A stretch of DNA of 5,770 nt, taken from an uncultured Micrococcales bacterium. GTDB lineage: Bacteria; Actinomycetota; Actinomycetes; S36-B12; GCA-2699445. The DNA is taken from contig CAIWTL010000412.1 of the NCBI GenBank assembly GCA_903915555.1, forward strand, positions 1 to 5,770, given 5' to 3'. Every line of letters begins with the position of its first letter. The stretch's first letter is position 1. A model generated the notes under the pieces. The model saw nothing but the letters and a program-made list of their open reading frames with translations, was not told the DNA's origin and searched no databases. Of the stretch, positions 5,487 to 5,770 are shown one piece after another. The position numbers and the translations under genes were made by a program.

Positions 5487-5770
5487 TCAGACACCGCGGC
5501 GAAGCGCCGTGATGTCTCGGCGATCCGACCAGCGCAGACCCCGTCCGGGCGGCAGGTGGTCACCGATGAACGCGACGGCGTGCCCGGCGACCTGGCGCTG
5601 CTCGGCGGAAGCGTCATCACCGAGGATCGCGACCATGGGCCACAACAGGGGTCGGAGGGAGAGCGCGCGCGCCCTCGCGTAGCCGCGGTGCAGCAGCGCG
5701 AAGAAAGGGTCGTTCGAGGCCGCCGGTTCCACGGCCGCTGCCGCGGCATGATCCGCGGCAGCCCAGAAGA
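5487..5770 (-). CDS. Unrecognised protein, C-terminal 93 residues (start lies beyond right edge)
   Basis: I do not recognise this gene. The reading frame is open from the right edge to a TGA at 5489-5487. A GTG at 5732 would give an 81-residue protein, but the frame continues upstream without a stop (FWAAADHAAAAA before that codon), there is no Shine-Dalgarno before it, and the alanine-rich helix-like stretch looks continuous, so I read it as the tail of a longer protein. What can be seen: an Ala-rich N-terminal part, NDPFFALLHRGYARARALSLRPLLWPMVAILG with a hydrophobic stretch too short and proline-broken to call a membrane segment, ASAEQRQVAGHAVAFIGDHLPPGRG, and a basic tail ending in RRGV. 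Third-position GC and amino-acid content fit a real coding region. It precedes the response regulator by 88 bp in the same direction, so a functional link is possible but unproven. Confidence 0.6.
   Translation of the reverse strand, partial: FWAAADHAAAAAVEPAASNDPFFALLHRGYARARALSLRPLLWPMVAILGDDASAEQRQVAGHAVAFIGDHLPPGRGLRWSDRRDITALRRGV

Noticed and set aside
5399..5749. N-terminal extension of the response regulator up to 5749
   Set aside because: The added residues are the out-of-frame shadow of the unidentified gene at the right edge and have no domain; the receiver fold begins right after the GTG at 5398.

Overview
This window is a GC-rich stretch of actinobacterial chromosome in which every credible gene lies on the minus strand, so the genes read from right to left. 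The best single pointer to the lineage is the tandem pair guaB-guaB3: a full IMP dehydrogenase followed directly by its shorter paralogue without CBS domains. This arrangement is known from Mycobacterium, Corynebacterium, Rhodococcus, Gordonia, Dietzia and relatives. I would place the source in the Mycobacteriales and cannot name a genus with confidence.

Layout from right to left: (1) the 3' end of an unrecognised gene (5487-5770, its start lies beyond the window); (2) an 88-bp gap, then an orphan NarL/FixJ-type response regulator (4796-5398); (3) a 79-bp gap, then guaB (3187-4716); (4) guaB3 (2081-3190), which overlaps the guaB stop by an ATGA; (5) a 47-bp gap with two small overlapping hairpins, then glpD, an FAD-dependent glycerol-3-phosphate dehydrogenase (318-2033); (6) after only 10 bp, the start of an aldehyde dehydrogenase gene that runs off the left edge (1-307).

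guaB commits IMP to guanine nucleotide synthesis, and guaB3 is a probable non-canonical partner or paralogue. glpD feeds glycerol-derived electrons to the respiratory chain and makes dihydroxyacetone phosphate. The aldehyde dehydrogenase probably oxidises a small aldehyde such as succinic semialdehyde. The close spacing suggests that guaB-guaB3-glpD-ALDH could be co-transcribed, although each gap is long enough (47 bp and 79 bp) to leave room for extra promoters. The response regulator has no sensor kinase in view.

Three of the starts (response regulator, guaB, ALDH) share the same design, GAGG-T, four more bases, then GTG. guaB3 has no Shine-Dalgarno and relies on the stop/start overlap, and glpD has no convincing site at all. 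I see no RNA gene, mobile element, CRISPR array or clear intrinsic terminator. No stretch over 300 bases lacks a gene. The region looks like conserved housekeeping DNA. The features most worth a second look are the substituted catalytic cysteine in GuaB3, the glpD/ALDH attachment to the guanine operon, the repeat in front of the response regulator, and the unidentified gene at the right edge.
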